NCBI GenBank assembly: GCA_947069175.1
Contig: CAMTDV010000012.1
Location: forward strand, 37,604,341-37,668,340
Direction of reading: 5' to 3'
DNA from: Scalesia atractyloides
Lineage: Eukaryota; Streptophyta; Magnoliopsida; Asterales; Asteraceae
DNA length: 64,000 nt
Below the pieces are notes generated by a model, which ran no database searches, was not told the DNA's origin, and saw nothing but the letters and a program-made list of their open reading frames with translations. This document shows, piece by piece, positions 46,726 to 57,144 of the stretch (the first letter of the stretch is position 1; every line of letters begins with the position of its first letter). The position numbers and the translations under genes were made by a program.

Positions 46726-49700
46726 ATGAATCTTATCCTCAAAACTCCCCATAACTACCTTCCAATATTCGACAAAACCAACAATAATACTGTGTTTCAC
46801 TCCATGATTGATGTTCTACAAACATCATCATACAAAGATGTGTTACTTTCAAAAGCCCCGATCTACATCGACACCCTCGGCCAGTTTTGGGCAAACGCTT
46901 AACTGCAAATTCAGAACTAAAAGCCCTTTGCCATCACATCAAAGATTGGACAGTCACTAGTCCAAATCTCTCCTTCTACTATCTCCACCACTTTCGGTCT
47001 TAATGACCTTGATGACCCCATATCTTTCTCAAAGAAAGATTTACATGCAGAATTCATAGAGCGTTGATATGAAGGCCAGCTTTCAGGTATTACGATTTTC
47101 AAACCGGAATTTCCCACTGACATGAAATTCTTTTTTCACACCCTTTTACTGTGTCTGTCAGCAAAAATAACCGGTTTCAACAAAATACCTTTAAGTATTC
47201 AATACCTAGGTTATGCTATTTTAACCAAATCAAAATTTAACTTTTCTCAGGTATTGTTTTCTGAATTTGTTGCTAATTTTAACAATCTTAAAAAGGGTAA
47301 AGCTTTTTTTATACACCCTAGGTTGTTGAGTTTTTATTCACAAAAACAAGTTTCTGAGTCTGATTTTAAACAAGGTATCACCTGTGAAGTTGGCAGCCTC
47401 AAACATGAAACTTTTACTAGACTCTCAACTCAAAAACCTAAGGTGTTGAAAACTAAAGCAACAAAGACTGAGCAGATTTTGATAACTTCTAAAACCACTG
47501 CTCCTTCCTCTGTTGCTGAGCCCACTGCTCCTGGTGACCACAACACTACAACTAGTTTTTGTTGTGCAACCCCCACCAGTTAAACCCAAAAAGAAATCAA
47601 CCAAATCCACCAAGCCCACCAAACACACCAAAAATGTAGCTCTGGAAGATGAGATCCCAGATGTCTTACCTGTGACATCACAAAAGTCACTTACAACCAT
47701 TGTTGCTACTTCCTCATAGCAGATGGTTCAAAGATCTCCACCATCACAAGCTCCTCGTGTTTCCTCACAAAAGGAACAAGTTATAAGCACAGGGACACCA
47801 CATTATGAGGCAGATGTTTCACTTGAGCATTTGATCTCCAGCCCCTCTCTCAGGGCTATGTCTCTTTCTACTCCCGTACCCACTACTCCAATTCAACCCA
47901 CATTTATACCTTTGCTTGAGGCATTAGAGAAAACTCAGTCACTCAACAGTCCCTCTCACTCACCCATTAAAGGGAGTCAACCTTCGTATTTGACTGAGTC
48001 TGAGACAACTCTATCTGCTAGCCCACAGGCAATTGAGGAGGTTACTCCCCAAGAGTTACCTGTAAGTCTAGGTGGTAGGTAAAGTGAAGCAACTACTACA
48101 ACTACTGCTACAACAGTGGCTCAGTTGGATAGTGGTTACATAATTAAGACTTCCTTGACGGAAACAACTGCAGAGGCTACAGTTGTATTCTCTGAGCTAG
48201 CTAGAAGTCCCCAGAACCAAGAACAAGGGAAATTTTGGGTCTGATACTATGGAGTTTACTCTTGTAGAAGATCCAAATACAACTACCTATGGTAGGAATT
48301 TAGATGATCCTATTAGATTAGGTGATGAATTAAGGTATAAAGAATTGACGGAGAGGATGTCTTCCATGGAATCATCTATAGATGACCTCAAAACCATGAT
48401 GAAGCAGGTCCTACAAAACTCCCAACCTCAACCATCTCCCACACAAAATGCTAATGAGCTATGGAAGGTTGTTCAACCAATCATCCTTGCTCAGAGACAA
48501 CTGGCTGATATTCAGCATGATAACCATATGAAACTGATGCGAAATATGGTCGAGGCTCGTTATAAAGATACACAAGCTAACATCAAAGCCATCAAAGACC
48601 ATCTACTCAAAACTACTGGCTCTGCCCCGGTGATCATTCTTCAAGATGACAATGAGGATGATGCCATAATGGGGAGAAAGATTCAATGTGCATGTTGCAG
48701 CCTGACTCAAAAGTCAAACCTCAGGTGCAACAACAGCCAGCAACAACAACAACTACTGAAGCATCCGAAGCAACTTTGGGTAAAGAAATTAATAATCATT
48801 AAACAAAGAAGCTGAAAGGATTGCAAATGAAAAGCAGCAAAGATAAGATACACTCGAAGAAAAAGCTTTGAGACTCATAAAAGAAGTGAAGGCTAAGCAA
48901 ATGGAAAAGGAAGATGTTGGAATTTCAAGGCAAAGAAGGTCTGCTAGAAGAGCAGGAAAAGAAGCTCCCATCTCTCCTACAACCATTGCTACAGCTACTG
49001 TAAATGTATCCTCTGTCACTCTACCCACAACAGATGTTAGGATAGATGTTGTGACAGCAGATCCTAGAAGAACAGCTGCTCCAACAGATGTTGTTCAAAC
49101 CACTGCCTTGATCACCTTTCCAACCACAACTGAACCACTGTCCCGAATTCCCACACATCCACCTTCTCCCAAAATTAAATTCCAACACAAAAGAAAAGCT
49201 TTTGTTGTTGATGATGATGAAGACAACCAGTCACCACTCCCCACCTCATCACAATCCATATCACAACCATCCTCATCACCTCCACACTCTCAAACTCCAT
49301 TTCCCCCAGTTCCAACCATGCACCAACCCTCTTCATTCCTTCCTATGGGTGCATTATACCCATTGGAAATTTTTATAGTTAAAGGTGAGATTGAAGATTT
49401 CTACAAATAAGAAGATCCAACAAAAAGAGAATTTCCTTCCTTGCTGGGTATAGAAAGCCTAGGAACTTGGATGAGTATCTTAAGCTGAAGGCTAAACAGG
49501 CTTAATACATTGCAAAAGAAAATTCAAAAGATAAAGATGACAGGGCTTTACAAGTCACCTTGCAATACCAACTAAGCAAAGTCAAAAGTATTGAAGAATT
49601 TGCTAAGGAGCTGAGTAAGTCTATGTCTGGACAGCCAACCACTGATGATCCAGAATTGATAGAAGATTATCTTATCATGTCATGAAGTAAGCATTACAAA

Positions 49701-49980
49701 GCAACAAGGGCACAATTTAAAGGCTGGTCGGCTAATGAGCTTAAAGAAGAAATTGAAAGAATTCATTTTATGCTCAAAGACTCTTCAAAGAAGCCTACTC
49801 CTTCAGTTTGGAAAAAGGCAGTAACTGAAATCCAAGACCATGCTTTTAAGATAAAGAGAATGAAAGCCGAGCTTGTTGATGCTTGATATGGAACCACAAG
49901 GCAGATTGCTAGATGGTCAGAATCTAAATTGGTAGATACCTACAGAAGGTTCGAAGAAGTAAGAAAAAGGAACCTTCTAT
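46726..49980 (+). pseudogene. Retrotransposon-borne large ORF, broken (plus-strand unit)
   Basis: ATG at 46726 (CACCATGAAT) opens MNLILKTPHNYLPIFD, with FHSMIDVLQTSSYKDVL and IYIDTLGQFWANA. The coding signal then continues through several frames: MKFFFHTLLLCLSAKITGFN (47122), KFNFSQVLFSEFV, a long Ser/Thr/Pro-rich middle (47430-48080), a coiled-coil-like part (48340-48620), a basic part (48880-48990) and YRRFEEVRKRN near 49960. It resembles long ORFs of unknown function carried by Asteraceae Copia-like elements, as I remember them; no enzymatic motif is visible. At least four stops or shifts break it (for example 46902, 47583, 48080, 49410). Confidence 0.6.
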
Positions 49981-50054
49981 TCCAAGAAAGCCAATCTATG
50001 AGCAAACAACCCCTTCTCTTCAACAGACCCCTGGTCCTAACAAAAACAATTCGT

Positions 50055-50310
50055 GCGACTAAGATCCATTCGTTCAAACCAGAAATTTGTACGGACAAGA
50101 TGACAAAGACAAGTAACTCTTGCGAACTAAAAGTCACTCGTACGGATGAGAAATTTCACTCGTACGAATGAGATGCTCGTACGAATATGTAACTTGTGCG
50201 AATTACACTTGTAAATTTTGAAACTTGTAAGTTTTTAAGAAATTCTGATTACTTGCATCGTACGAATGGTCTAAAGTTATTCGTGCGAGTGGTCTCTCTA
50301 CTCGTCCGAA
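50055..50310. repeat. Dispersed CGTACGA words
   Basis: Variants of ACTCGTACGAATGAG (CTCGTACGG, CGTACGAAT, TTCGTGCGAG, ACTCGTCCGAAG) occur about ten times in 250 bp. Similar words form the arrays in the solo LTR at 11570 and 12262, although the two elements belong to different superfamilies. Confidence 0.6.
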
Positions 50311-50537
50311 GCAACTAAGTCTCCAAACAGATGAATTTTACCGATTTTAACATGATTAAGCTCGATTTTAGATCTGAATTTGTTAAGGGTTTTTTAGAAT
50401 TGATTTTAACGGAATATCCTAGAATCCTAGTCCAATTTGTCCACAATTTCGTCCAAATCCAAAATCAGTTTAGGAGAAATGTAGAAGTAGAAAGCTGCAA
50501 CAGTGAATCTGATCGTAGCCTGTAGATCAGGCCTCAA

Positions 50538-50550
50538 GGCTCTGGTACCA
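50538..50550 (-). other. Primer binding site variant
   Basis: The minus strand reads TGGTACCAGAGCC, one base different from the usual TGGTATCAGAGCC, two bases inside the LTR border. Confidence 0.65.
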
Positions 50551-50552
50551 CT

Positions 50553-50688
50553 TGTGAACTGACTCACTCGTATGAGTCAACTACAAGACATATACAAACA
50601 TTTAATAACAATTATACAAATGACGTTTAAGCCCTAAATACAATATCAACACATCCTAGACGTAGGCAATAGACATAATGCACCAACA
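50553..50688 (-). repeat. Short LTR, 136 bp, minus orientation
   Basis: In element sense it reads TGTTGGTGCATTATG...CAGTTCACA (TG...CA). A polypurine tract precedes it and a PBS follows it. It is therefore both the 3' LTR of the element on its right and the 5' LTR of sequence on its left. Confidence 0.6.
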
Positions 50689-50703
50689 AACTCCCCCTTG
50701 GAT
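50689..50703 (-). other. Polypurine tract
   Basis: The minus strand reads TCCAAGGGGGAGTT directly before TGTTGGTG. AAGGGGGAG next to TGTTGG is typical of plant Copia elements. Confidence 0.7.
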
Positions 50704-50705
50704 GT

Positions 50706-51215
50706 TGCCGCAGTCTGGATGGTCTTCAAAAAATCTTCACAATATTTGACGTTTAACGACCAAAAAATCTCTTTGGTGGTTTGCGACGCTCCTCAAATGC
50801 AATTGGCGTTTGATCCGTTGGAGGAGGTCGGTTCACTGTATTGCCAAATCGAAAACTCCTTAGCGATGCTATACGAGCACGCTCAGCTATTCTAGCTTCC
50901 TTCTTTTCTTTCTTTTTCTACTCAGTCTCCTCCAGCTTCCTCCAAGATGTATTCCATGACGGTCCAGAATGAATATCATTTGCAAAGCAGACATTGACAA
51001 TCTTCTGGAACCGGAGAGCTTGCTCTTTATCCTTTTCTTCATAACTGATCTCGCTATAAAACAAACAATCAATATCCTTCTTCAAGCAATTGACTAGCCA
51101 CATCGGGTCTAGTACTCGAATACCACGCCATAGCCCGTATATGCATTTTGAGCTATAACGGCTTCGGTTAGTTCCTCTGTGATCTTCCACGAGTCTTCAT
51201 CTGGGTGCAAGCAAA
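50706..51215 (-). pseudogene. Copia-like large ORF, 3' part (split by a younger element)
   Basis: The minus strand reads RVLDPMWLVNCLKKDIDCLF, then EKDKEQALRFQKIVNVCFAND and SGPSWNTSWRKLEE, then a basic run (KRKKRRKLE) before the element's end. It joins to the 5' part at 60589-62502 once the element at 51216-60588 and one GCAAA copy are removed; across that join the frame gives EAVICLHPDEDSWKITEELT. It is a family-specific retrotransposon protein of unknown function. A frameshift lies near 51120. Confidence 0.65.
51211..51215 (+). repeat. Target site duplication, left copy
   Basis: GCAAA before TGTCACACC; repeated at 60589-60593. Confidence 0.92.
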
Positions 51216-52307
51216 TGTCACACCCCAACCCGCAGCGGATAAGGTGATCGGGGCATGATTGGGTTATCATCAAAGCTCATGACATTTATTAAATGTTTCA
51301 TATTCATTAATACAAATTAAATGAAAGTTTACAATGATTGCTACAACATGATCTAACTAACAATCTAACTCCTTTGTTCTCTTCTAAGGCATATCCTATG
51401 CTATCCTTGCTTCAACCTGTTCACCTGTATCATGTGTAAAAAGGTTTTTGGATCAACATAATGTTGGCGAGTGAATCCTATGGAAAACATTTGAACAATT
51501 TATTTAAATTGATTATGAAATATGTGCACAACCAAACATGAATAAAATTAGATGTACTTGATCAACAATCATAATATGTTAAATGAAACACTCATGAATA
51601 ATAATGGAACAATTAAAGGCACGCGATGCTCAACTCGTCTCTCACGAGGAGCTGAGGGGCCTGATGAATGAATTGCATAAACATGATTATATGAATAACA
51701 CAACCACAAACAATATAAACTCAATGATACACACATGAATAATAATGAATTTGAATTGAAGCACGCGATGTTCTACTCGATTCCCACGAGGAACTGATGG
51801 GCTTAGTGTATGAGTTTCATGTAATTTGTCAAACGGTATATAAATAAATCACAACGATAAATCAATCTAAGTTTAAGTCATGATGTGGTATGGCACAAGT
51901 TTAAATAAATAAATTAATTAATTCAAAACACATGACACACCCCAAAACGTGTAATTTAAAAGGGGAAATTGTAAGATTCACTCACAGTGGGTGCGTTCGG
52001 TTGATGATGATGAATGCACGCGAAGTGGTTTTAACCACGAGTGAGATTTAACCTAGATAAATCGCATTATGGTTTGGTAAGTAAACGGATTTTATTAAAC
52101 TATTTTAGTAGGATTGTTGGGTGTATTTTTGTGTGAGTTTGAAGCTATTTTCTAATCTTAAAAATGTTATTTTTAAGTATTTATAATTGATTTTCAATTA
52201 AAATAATTAAATAAAAATAATAAAAATATTTTATTTTTTTTTTCTGCTACAGTAACATTGACCAGTTGACTTTGACTGGTCGTTGACCGGTTTGCGGAAT
52301 ATTGTTG

Positions 52308-52385
52308 TGCGCTCGGTGAGGCTCGAACCCGAGACCTCCCGTACGCGTGCACGCAGCTCTACCAACTGAGCTACGTGTCTAACCC
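52308..52385 (-). other. tRNA-like module 1
   Basis: The minus strand has an exact A box, TAGCTCAGTTGG (52373-52362), inside a D-arm stem GCTC/GAGC. A B box, GGTTCGAGCCT (52329-52319, one mismatch to GGTTCGANNCC), follows after a 32-nt gap, the spacing of a normal short-arm tRNA. The T stem is mostly lost, so it is not a working tRNA gene. Confidence 0.75.
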
Positions 52386-52469
52386 GTTATATATCCGATT
52401 TTAATTTCATATATACATTAATTAGAATTAATAGAAAATCATTTATTTTAAAAACAGTTTAAGGCGAAA

Positions 52470-52550
52470 CGGTCATGCACACCACAGGTCTCGAACCCGG
52501 GACCTGTGGGTTAATCTAACACACAGTCCACCGCTGGACTGTGTGTTCAA
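52470..52550 (-). other. tRNA-like module 2
   Basis: The A-box-like CAGTCCAGCGG (52541-52531) sits in a perfect 11-bp hairpin (CACACAGTCCA with TGGACTGTGTG, 52520-52545). The exact B box GGTTCGAGACC is at 52497-52487; the gap is 33 nt. CCACAGGTC and GACCTGTGG flank the B box as a 9-bp stem. Confidence 0.7.
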
Positions 52551-52639
52551 CATGTTATAATATTCGGTTTTTATTATACTTAAATACAAAATAGATATTT
52601 CCTTTTCTGCCTTATTTAAAAGAAAAGATAATTGTCCGA

Positions 52640-52720
52640 GTCGGTGCTGAGGACCGGACTCGAACTCGTGACCTGTGATATAAACAAACACACAGTCCAC
52701 CGCTGGACTGTGTGTCTAAC
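52640..52720 (-). other. tRNA-like module 3
   Basis: Same 11-bp hairpin and A-box-like sequence (52710-52700). The B box is AGTTCGAGTCC (52666-52656, one mismatch), with a gap of 33 nt. Confidence 0.68.
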
Positions 52721-52814
52721 TTGGTTATTATTCTGGTTATCAATATACTTAACATATAACTAAGGCGATCCGGTTCAGTAACAAAAAAAAAATGCATTTT
52801 ATTAAGGCAGCGTG

Positions 52815-52890
52815 TGTGAGACGGGAATCGAACTCGAGACGTTTTGCGTTTTATATGTGCACACAGTCCACCGCTGGACTGTGTGTCTAA
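52815..52890 (-). other. tRNA-like module 4
   Basis: Same hairpin (52860-52885), A-box-like at 52881-52871, B box AGTTCGATTCC (52834-52824, one mismatch), gap 36 nt. Confidence 0.68.
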
Positions 52891-53589
52891 CCCGATTCAT
52901 TTCATGATTTTAATTAAACTTATATGATAACAAGTCTTCATCTTCTTCACCGAAAGAATAACCAGAAATCGGTGACAGACTGGTTCAAGATTTTATCCGT
53001 TTTATTAGTGTTTTACCGTCGATTAAGATAAGATAAAAGTGAAAAGGAAAGGAAACTGAGCGGAGAAATATACCGACTGAACTCTCTGTTTTCCGGCAGA
53101 AAATCCGGCGACTGAATTCAACTCCGGCGACGTGTTCCTTGTAGTAGCTAGTCTCCAGAAAACTTGGAAAAAGGTAAGGGTGACTTCGGTGAAGGTTTAG
53201 GGGATTCAATAAAGCTCAGGGATTAAAACACGGTTTTCCGGCGAAAAACAGGAAAGTTCCGGCGAGTGAAAATACGCCGTGAAAAGATGTGATTTTTGTG
53301 CGAAAGTGTTTGTAGACGGTTGTGGTTGAATTTATAGGGGAAAAATGAGATGTATTTGGTCTGATTTCGGACTATGTTCGATATTTAAATTTTTCCGGCG
53401 GTTTTGGTTTTGGTCGCGGACTTCAAACATCGGTTATAACCGATAAGTGATTAAAGGTTTACGTTATAACGTAAATTGTAGTTAAGATTCGCGGAAATTC
53501 CGGGATTCCGACGACTGAAACGATTGGGCGCCGGTTTTGAATTTGTAAAGTTATTATATCAATTAAATGTTTGAAATATATAACAAACA

Positions 53590-53672
53590 AAGCAGTTGGC
53601 GCAGTGGTTTGTGTGTGAGTTGTTAAGTCATTGCCTGACTCGGTACAGACCCGGGTTCGAAACCCGGCTGTA
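53590..53672 (+). other. tRNA-like module 5 (antisense to the element)
   Basis: The A box TGGCGCAGTGG (53597-53607) and B box GGTTCGAAACC (53654-53664) both fit consensus, and the T stem is a perfect 5-bp pair (CCGGG/CCCGG). The 46-nt gap is that of a long-variable-arm (Leu/Ser-like) tRNA. The acceptor stem pairs only at its inner end. Confidence 0.72.
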
Positions 53673-54184
53673 ACAATTCATTTTTATTTTTCGATTTTCA
53701 ACAGTTTTTCAAAAACTAAATATATATCCCCGTATAATAATTGATTACGGATCGTTTAAAAATATTTTGGGCATTTAATTCGCAACGAAAATTTTGACTG
53801 ACTGTTCGGTTGATAAACGGAGCGGGTTTGGTAAATCCGTTTTTTTTTTACGGATGTTACAGTATCCCCTGCTTTTTAGAAATTTCGTCCCGAAATTTAA
53901 ATAATGATATATTTTGACTAAAAAGGATGATGACGTTTTGTTTGACAGTTGTATGCTCAGAAAAATGAGGGTTTAAGTTTTTGTTCGAGGCGGTAACGTT
54001 CCTTGTAAGGGTTATGTACCCTATTCAGGAATCGCTTTTTGTTGCCTACTGTATGAATATTGATAAACAGGAATGATTCGCTAAAAATGATATCATGCAT
54101 AAGGGTTTAGATACGTTTGGGAAAAATATGGTTACATCCTAAGGCAAAACTCCTAACACTACAATCTACCTGGAACATAAATAA

Positions 54185-54440
54185 AAACACAACAGCTGAT
54201 ATCCAAACATGAATGAACACATCATCAAATATTTGAACATGAATATAACAGCAAATATTCGAACATGAATGAACACATCAGCAAATATTTGAACATGAAT
54301 AAACACAACAGCAAATATTTGAACATGAATAGACACATCAGCGAATGAATAAACACAATAACCAATATTCGAACATGAGTAGACACATCAGCGAATATTT
54401 GAACATGAATAAACACAACAGCAAATATTTGAATCCACAT
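54185..54440. repeat. Tandem array of about 30-bp units
   Basis: About eight units of CAGCAAATATTTGAACATGA plus ATAAACACAA and variants. Confidence 0.8.
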
Positions 54441-54589
54441 TCTGATAACATATATGTTTGAACGATGGAAGTTCCTCTCTCGTTTGTTATGATGAGAGGT
54501 TAATTTATGTAGAAATGGAACACAATCCAATCTCTTTAAATAACATGATGATATAAATGTATCACAAATTCCAACCAAGGCAATAATAA

Positions 54590-55280
54590 ATCCTACATGG
54601 AACTTCTCATAACCGCCTGATAATGCCTCTGATCCTTTGGCAAGAATACTTATATATAGGAAGTACCAGCGGCGTATCCACCATATTCTTGCCAAATTTT
54701 CATTAGTTTTATCCACAAGTTATGATTGGTTACCAAGAAACTAATAAATCCTACATAGAACTTCTCATAACCATCCATTAATGCCTCTGATCCTTTGACA
54801 AGAATACTTATATATAGGAAGTACCAGCGGCGTATCCACCATATTCTTGTCAAATTTTCATTGGTTTTAACAGTGAATTATGATTAGTCCTATAACTCTA
54901 CAATCAATATAACATACATAAATTACCGAAATGAAACATATCTGTGCGATCAAGGCTCAATCGAACGGAGCCGATCGTATTGCATGTACTGAAAATGAAA
55001 TTGTGTGCTCAAGGCTCAATCAAACGGAGCCGAACATATTGAATGTACTGAAATTGAAATTGTGTGCTCAAGGCTCAATCAAACGGAGCCGAACATATTG
55101 CATGTACTGTATATGAATAACTTAACCACACAAACAGCCTATGCATGGAACCTCTCATAACCGCCTGATAATGCCTCCGATTATTTGACAAGAATACTTA
55201 TATATAGGAAGTACCATCGGCGTATCCACCATATCCTTGTCAAATTTTCATTGACTTTATCCGCAAGTTATGGTTAGTTC
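54590..55280. repeat. Three dispersed copies of a 130-150 bp block
   Basis: Each has ACTTCTCATAACC, CAAGAATACTTATATATAGG, AAGTACCA(G/T)CGGCGTATCC and TTTTCATT. They start near 54590, 54750 and 55140. Confidence 0.75.
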
Positions 55281-55560
55281 GATGCGACTCTACTACAAAC
55301 ACCACAACCACAAGATACTGATAATGAAATTGTATGTGTGCTCAAGGCTCAATCAAACGGAGCCGAGCGTATTGCATGAACTGGAAATGTAAATAAATCT
55401 GTGTACTCAAGGCTCAATCAAACGGAGCCGAGCATATTGCATGTACTGGAAATGAAATTGTGTGCTCAAGGCTCAATCAAACGGAGCCGAGCATATTGCA
55501 TGTATTGAAATGTAATATTACGTAACCGATCAAGGCTCAACAAACGGAGCCGATCGTGCG
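54945..55560. repeat. Seven copies of a CTCAAGGCTCAATCAAACGG unit
   Basis: Copies sit near 54953, 55008, 55069, 55343, 55405, 55468 and 55529, most followed by AGCCGA(A/G)CATATTGCATG. A related copy lies in the third LTR near 62933. Confidence 0.8.
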
Positions 55561-55722
55561 GGCACGCCAAGATCAACCACATAATAAAATGGGGATCAAA
55601 CTCAACCTCGATGGATGGGGAGCTACGGCCTCAGCAAAAGCATATACTGAAAAACAATATATAATATATAATATGCCATAATTACTCTAACAGTCTACAC
55701 ATGTGATAAAGAAAACATAAGA

Positions 55723-57144
55723 CTAAACAACAGGAGTTGAATCTGGATCTTCGGCGAAAAGGACTAGCTGAGTATCTTCGTTTGGGCCGTCATTATCTTC
55801 GACAGGGTTGGCGTTGATATTGAAGACTCTTCCTCTTGCTGGTGGCATAGTGGTTGGGTTTTCTTGGTTTACTTGGTTAACTGGGTTTGATTGGGCTTGA
55901 GTGTTGATAACGTTTACCAATTGAGGGCATGTGTTTCTAAAGTGGGTAGGGTCGCCACAATTGAAGCAAGCTCGAGCATATGGGAACATGGGGTGTTGGG
56001 GTTGGTGATAAGTTTGGGCCATGTTTTGAGTAGGGGAAAAGGTTTGGTCTTGAAAGGTGCGACAAACATTGCTCAAATGACCATAACGTCCACAAGTTGT
56101 ACATAGCCGGCAAGGTAAAGTAAGGGGATGATGATAAAAACAGTGGTTGCATTGAGGGTGAGGTCCAAGATATGATTTCTTATTTGGGTAAGCTGAGTTG
56201 GGTGCCACTTGGGTGATTGGGACAGCTCGGATGGGTATAGCGTGAAAAACGGGTTGATTTCGTTGGGTAGCAGCGAAAAGTCGCCCGACTCTTCTTCTCT
56301 TAGGTTTGGGTTGAGAAGGGGATTCGGGTTGAGAAGGGGATTCGGGTTGAGAAGGGGATTCAGTTTGAGTGGAGTCGGAGGTTTCAGTTGACTCTTTATC
56401 CTTCTTCTTCTCTTCCTCGAAGTCTTTGTTTCGGATTCGGTTCTCGGTGAGCTCTATTGCTAGCTCCATTGCTGCTTCCAAAGTTGCAGGCTTGGTACTT
56501 ATCACGGGGTCTTGAATCTTTGACGGAAGTCCACGAATGTAGTGCTCGATCAAACGGTAGAGGGGAGTAAACATGTTGGGAACCATTTGATGTAATTCGA
56601 GGAACCTTTTGTTGTAGGTGGTGTGGTCTCCTTCCACTTGCCTCAATGAGTAAAATTCATCTTCTAGCTTCTTGATTTCGCTCCTTGGGCAAAATCGTCT
56701 GGTCATGATTTCTTTCAATTCGTTCCAAGTTAAGGACATAGCATCTTCAACACCTCGTTTGGCCTTCTCTGTATTCCACCAAGTAAGTGCTATCCCATAT
56801 AGTCGACCGGTAGCATAACGCACTTTGCGATCATCAGGGCAATCGCAATTTAGAAAAGTATTCTCCATTTCTTCAAACCAATGGAGGAGTGCGGTGACAC
56901 CTTCAGTCCCTTTATATTTCGGAGGGTCGCATGATTTGAAATGCTTGTAGGTGCATTTAGTGGTGTTTGGGGAAGAGTTGAAAATGTTTTGGTTTGCTTG
57001 ATTGACAGGATTATTGGTAAGTGCTTGTTGAACTTGGATTACAATATTGGGTATTACAGCAGCCATTTGTTGAGCGATTAAGGTAGCCATGCGTTCGCGG
57101 GCTTTTCCTGCTCTCATCTTCCTACGGGCGAGGTTAGAAGACAT
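55723..57144 (-). CDS. gag: Gag capsid/nucleocapsid protein, intact, 473 residues
   Basis: Structural protein that packages retrotransposon RNA into virus-like particles in the cytoplasm. It starts MSSNLARRKMRAGKARERM at 57144, about 785 bp after the PBS. Residues 70-245 are the Retrotrans_gag domain (ALLHWFEEMENTF, ALTWWNTEKAKRG, EIMTRRFCPR, YIRGLP). Residues 260-300 hold Glu/Lys and three SQPESP repeats, followed by a basic patch (KPKRRRVGRLF). Two zinc knuckles follow: CTTCGRYGHLSNVC and CFNCGDPTHFRNTC. The tail is acidic and ends at a stop, not a pol fusion. It is open throughout, in contrast to every other retrotransposon ORF in the window, which fits the element's youth. The gene is likely transcribed from the right-hand LTR. 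Confidence 0.9.
   Translation of the reverse strand: MSSNLARRKMRAGKARERMATLIAQQMAAVIPNIVIQVQQALTNNPVNQANQNIFNSSPNTTKCTYKHFKSCDPPKYKGTEGVTALLHWFEEMENTFLNCDCPDDRKVRYATGRLYGIALTWWNTEKAKRGVEDAMSLTWNELKEIMTRRFCPRSEIKKLEDEFYSLRQVEGDHTTYNKRFLELHQMVPNMFTPLYRLIEHYIRGLPSKIQDPVISTKPATLEAAMELAIELTENRIRNKDFEEEKKKDKESTETSDSTQTESPSQPESPSQPESPSQPKPKRRRVGRLFAATQRNQPVFHAIPIRAVPITQVAPNSAYPNKKSYLGPHPQCNHCFYHHPLTLPCRLCTTCGRYGHLSNVCRTFQDQTFSPTQNMAQTYHQPQHPMFPYARACFNCGDPTHFRNTCPQLVNVINTQAQSNPVNQVNQENPTTMPPARGRVFNINANPVEDNDGPNEDTQLVLFAEDPDSTPVV

Larger units (their letters stand above)
49985..50552 (-). mobile_element. Leader of a minus-strand Copia-like element
   Basis: It begins, in element sense, with the primer binding site at 50550-50538 and is non-coding. 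It carries irregular CGTACGA words (50055-50310). It meets the end of the plus-strand ORF near 49985, where the rest of this element's internal region is missing. Confidence 0.45.
51216..53861 (-). repeat. 3' LTR (left copy) with five tRNA-like modules
   Basis: Plus-strand ends are TGTCACACCCCAACCC and ACGGATGTTACA. Modules lie at 52308-52385, 52470-52550, 52640-52720, 52815-52890 and 53590-53672. Two similar blocks near 51618 and 51764 (GCACGCGATG..ACTCG..CACGAGGA(G/A)CTGA) form another internal repeat. Confidence 0.9.
53862..55722 (-). other. Non-coding, repeat-rich region where pol would be
   Basis: It starts with a polypurine tract (minus strand AAAAAGCAGGGGATAC before the LTR). Three repeat families fill it: about 30-bp AACATGAATAAACACA units (54185-54440); about 130-bp blocks with GGAAGTACCAGCGGCGTATCC (54590-54885 and 55135-55280); and CTCAAGGCTCAATCAAACGG units (54945-55560). 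No enzyme motif is seen. Confidence 0.75.

Noticed and set aside
52473..52700. Open frame within the LTR, repeated at 59202-59429
   Set aside because: It spans tRNA-like modules 2 and 3 and is present only because the LTR is duplicated; no coding features.
52308..53672. Functional tRNA genes
   Set aside because: A and B boxes are present, but acceptor stems and most T stems do not pair fully and anticodon arms are not regular, so I call them tRNA-like modules only.
54225..54853. Open frames with repeated Phe/Val/Leu-rich peptides
   Set aside because: Created by tandem 30-bp units read in one frame; composition follows the repeat, not a protein.
56209..56391. Plus-strand Gly/Phe repeat frame
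   Set aside because: Antisense to the SQPESP repeats of gag.
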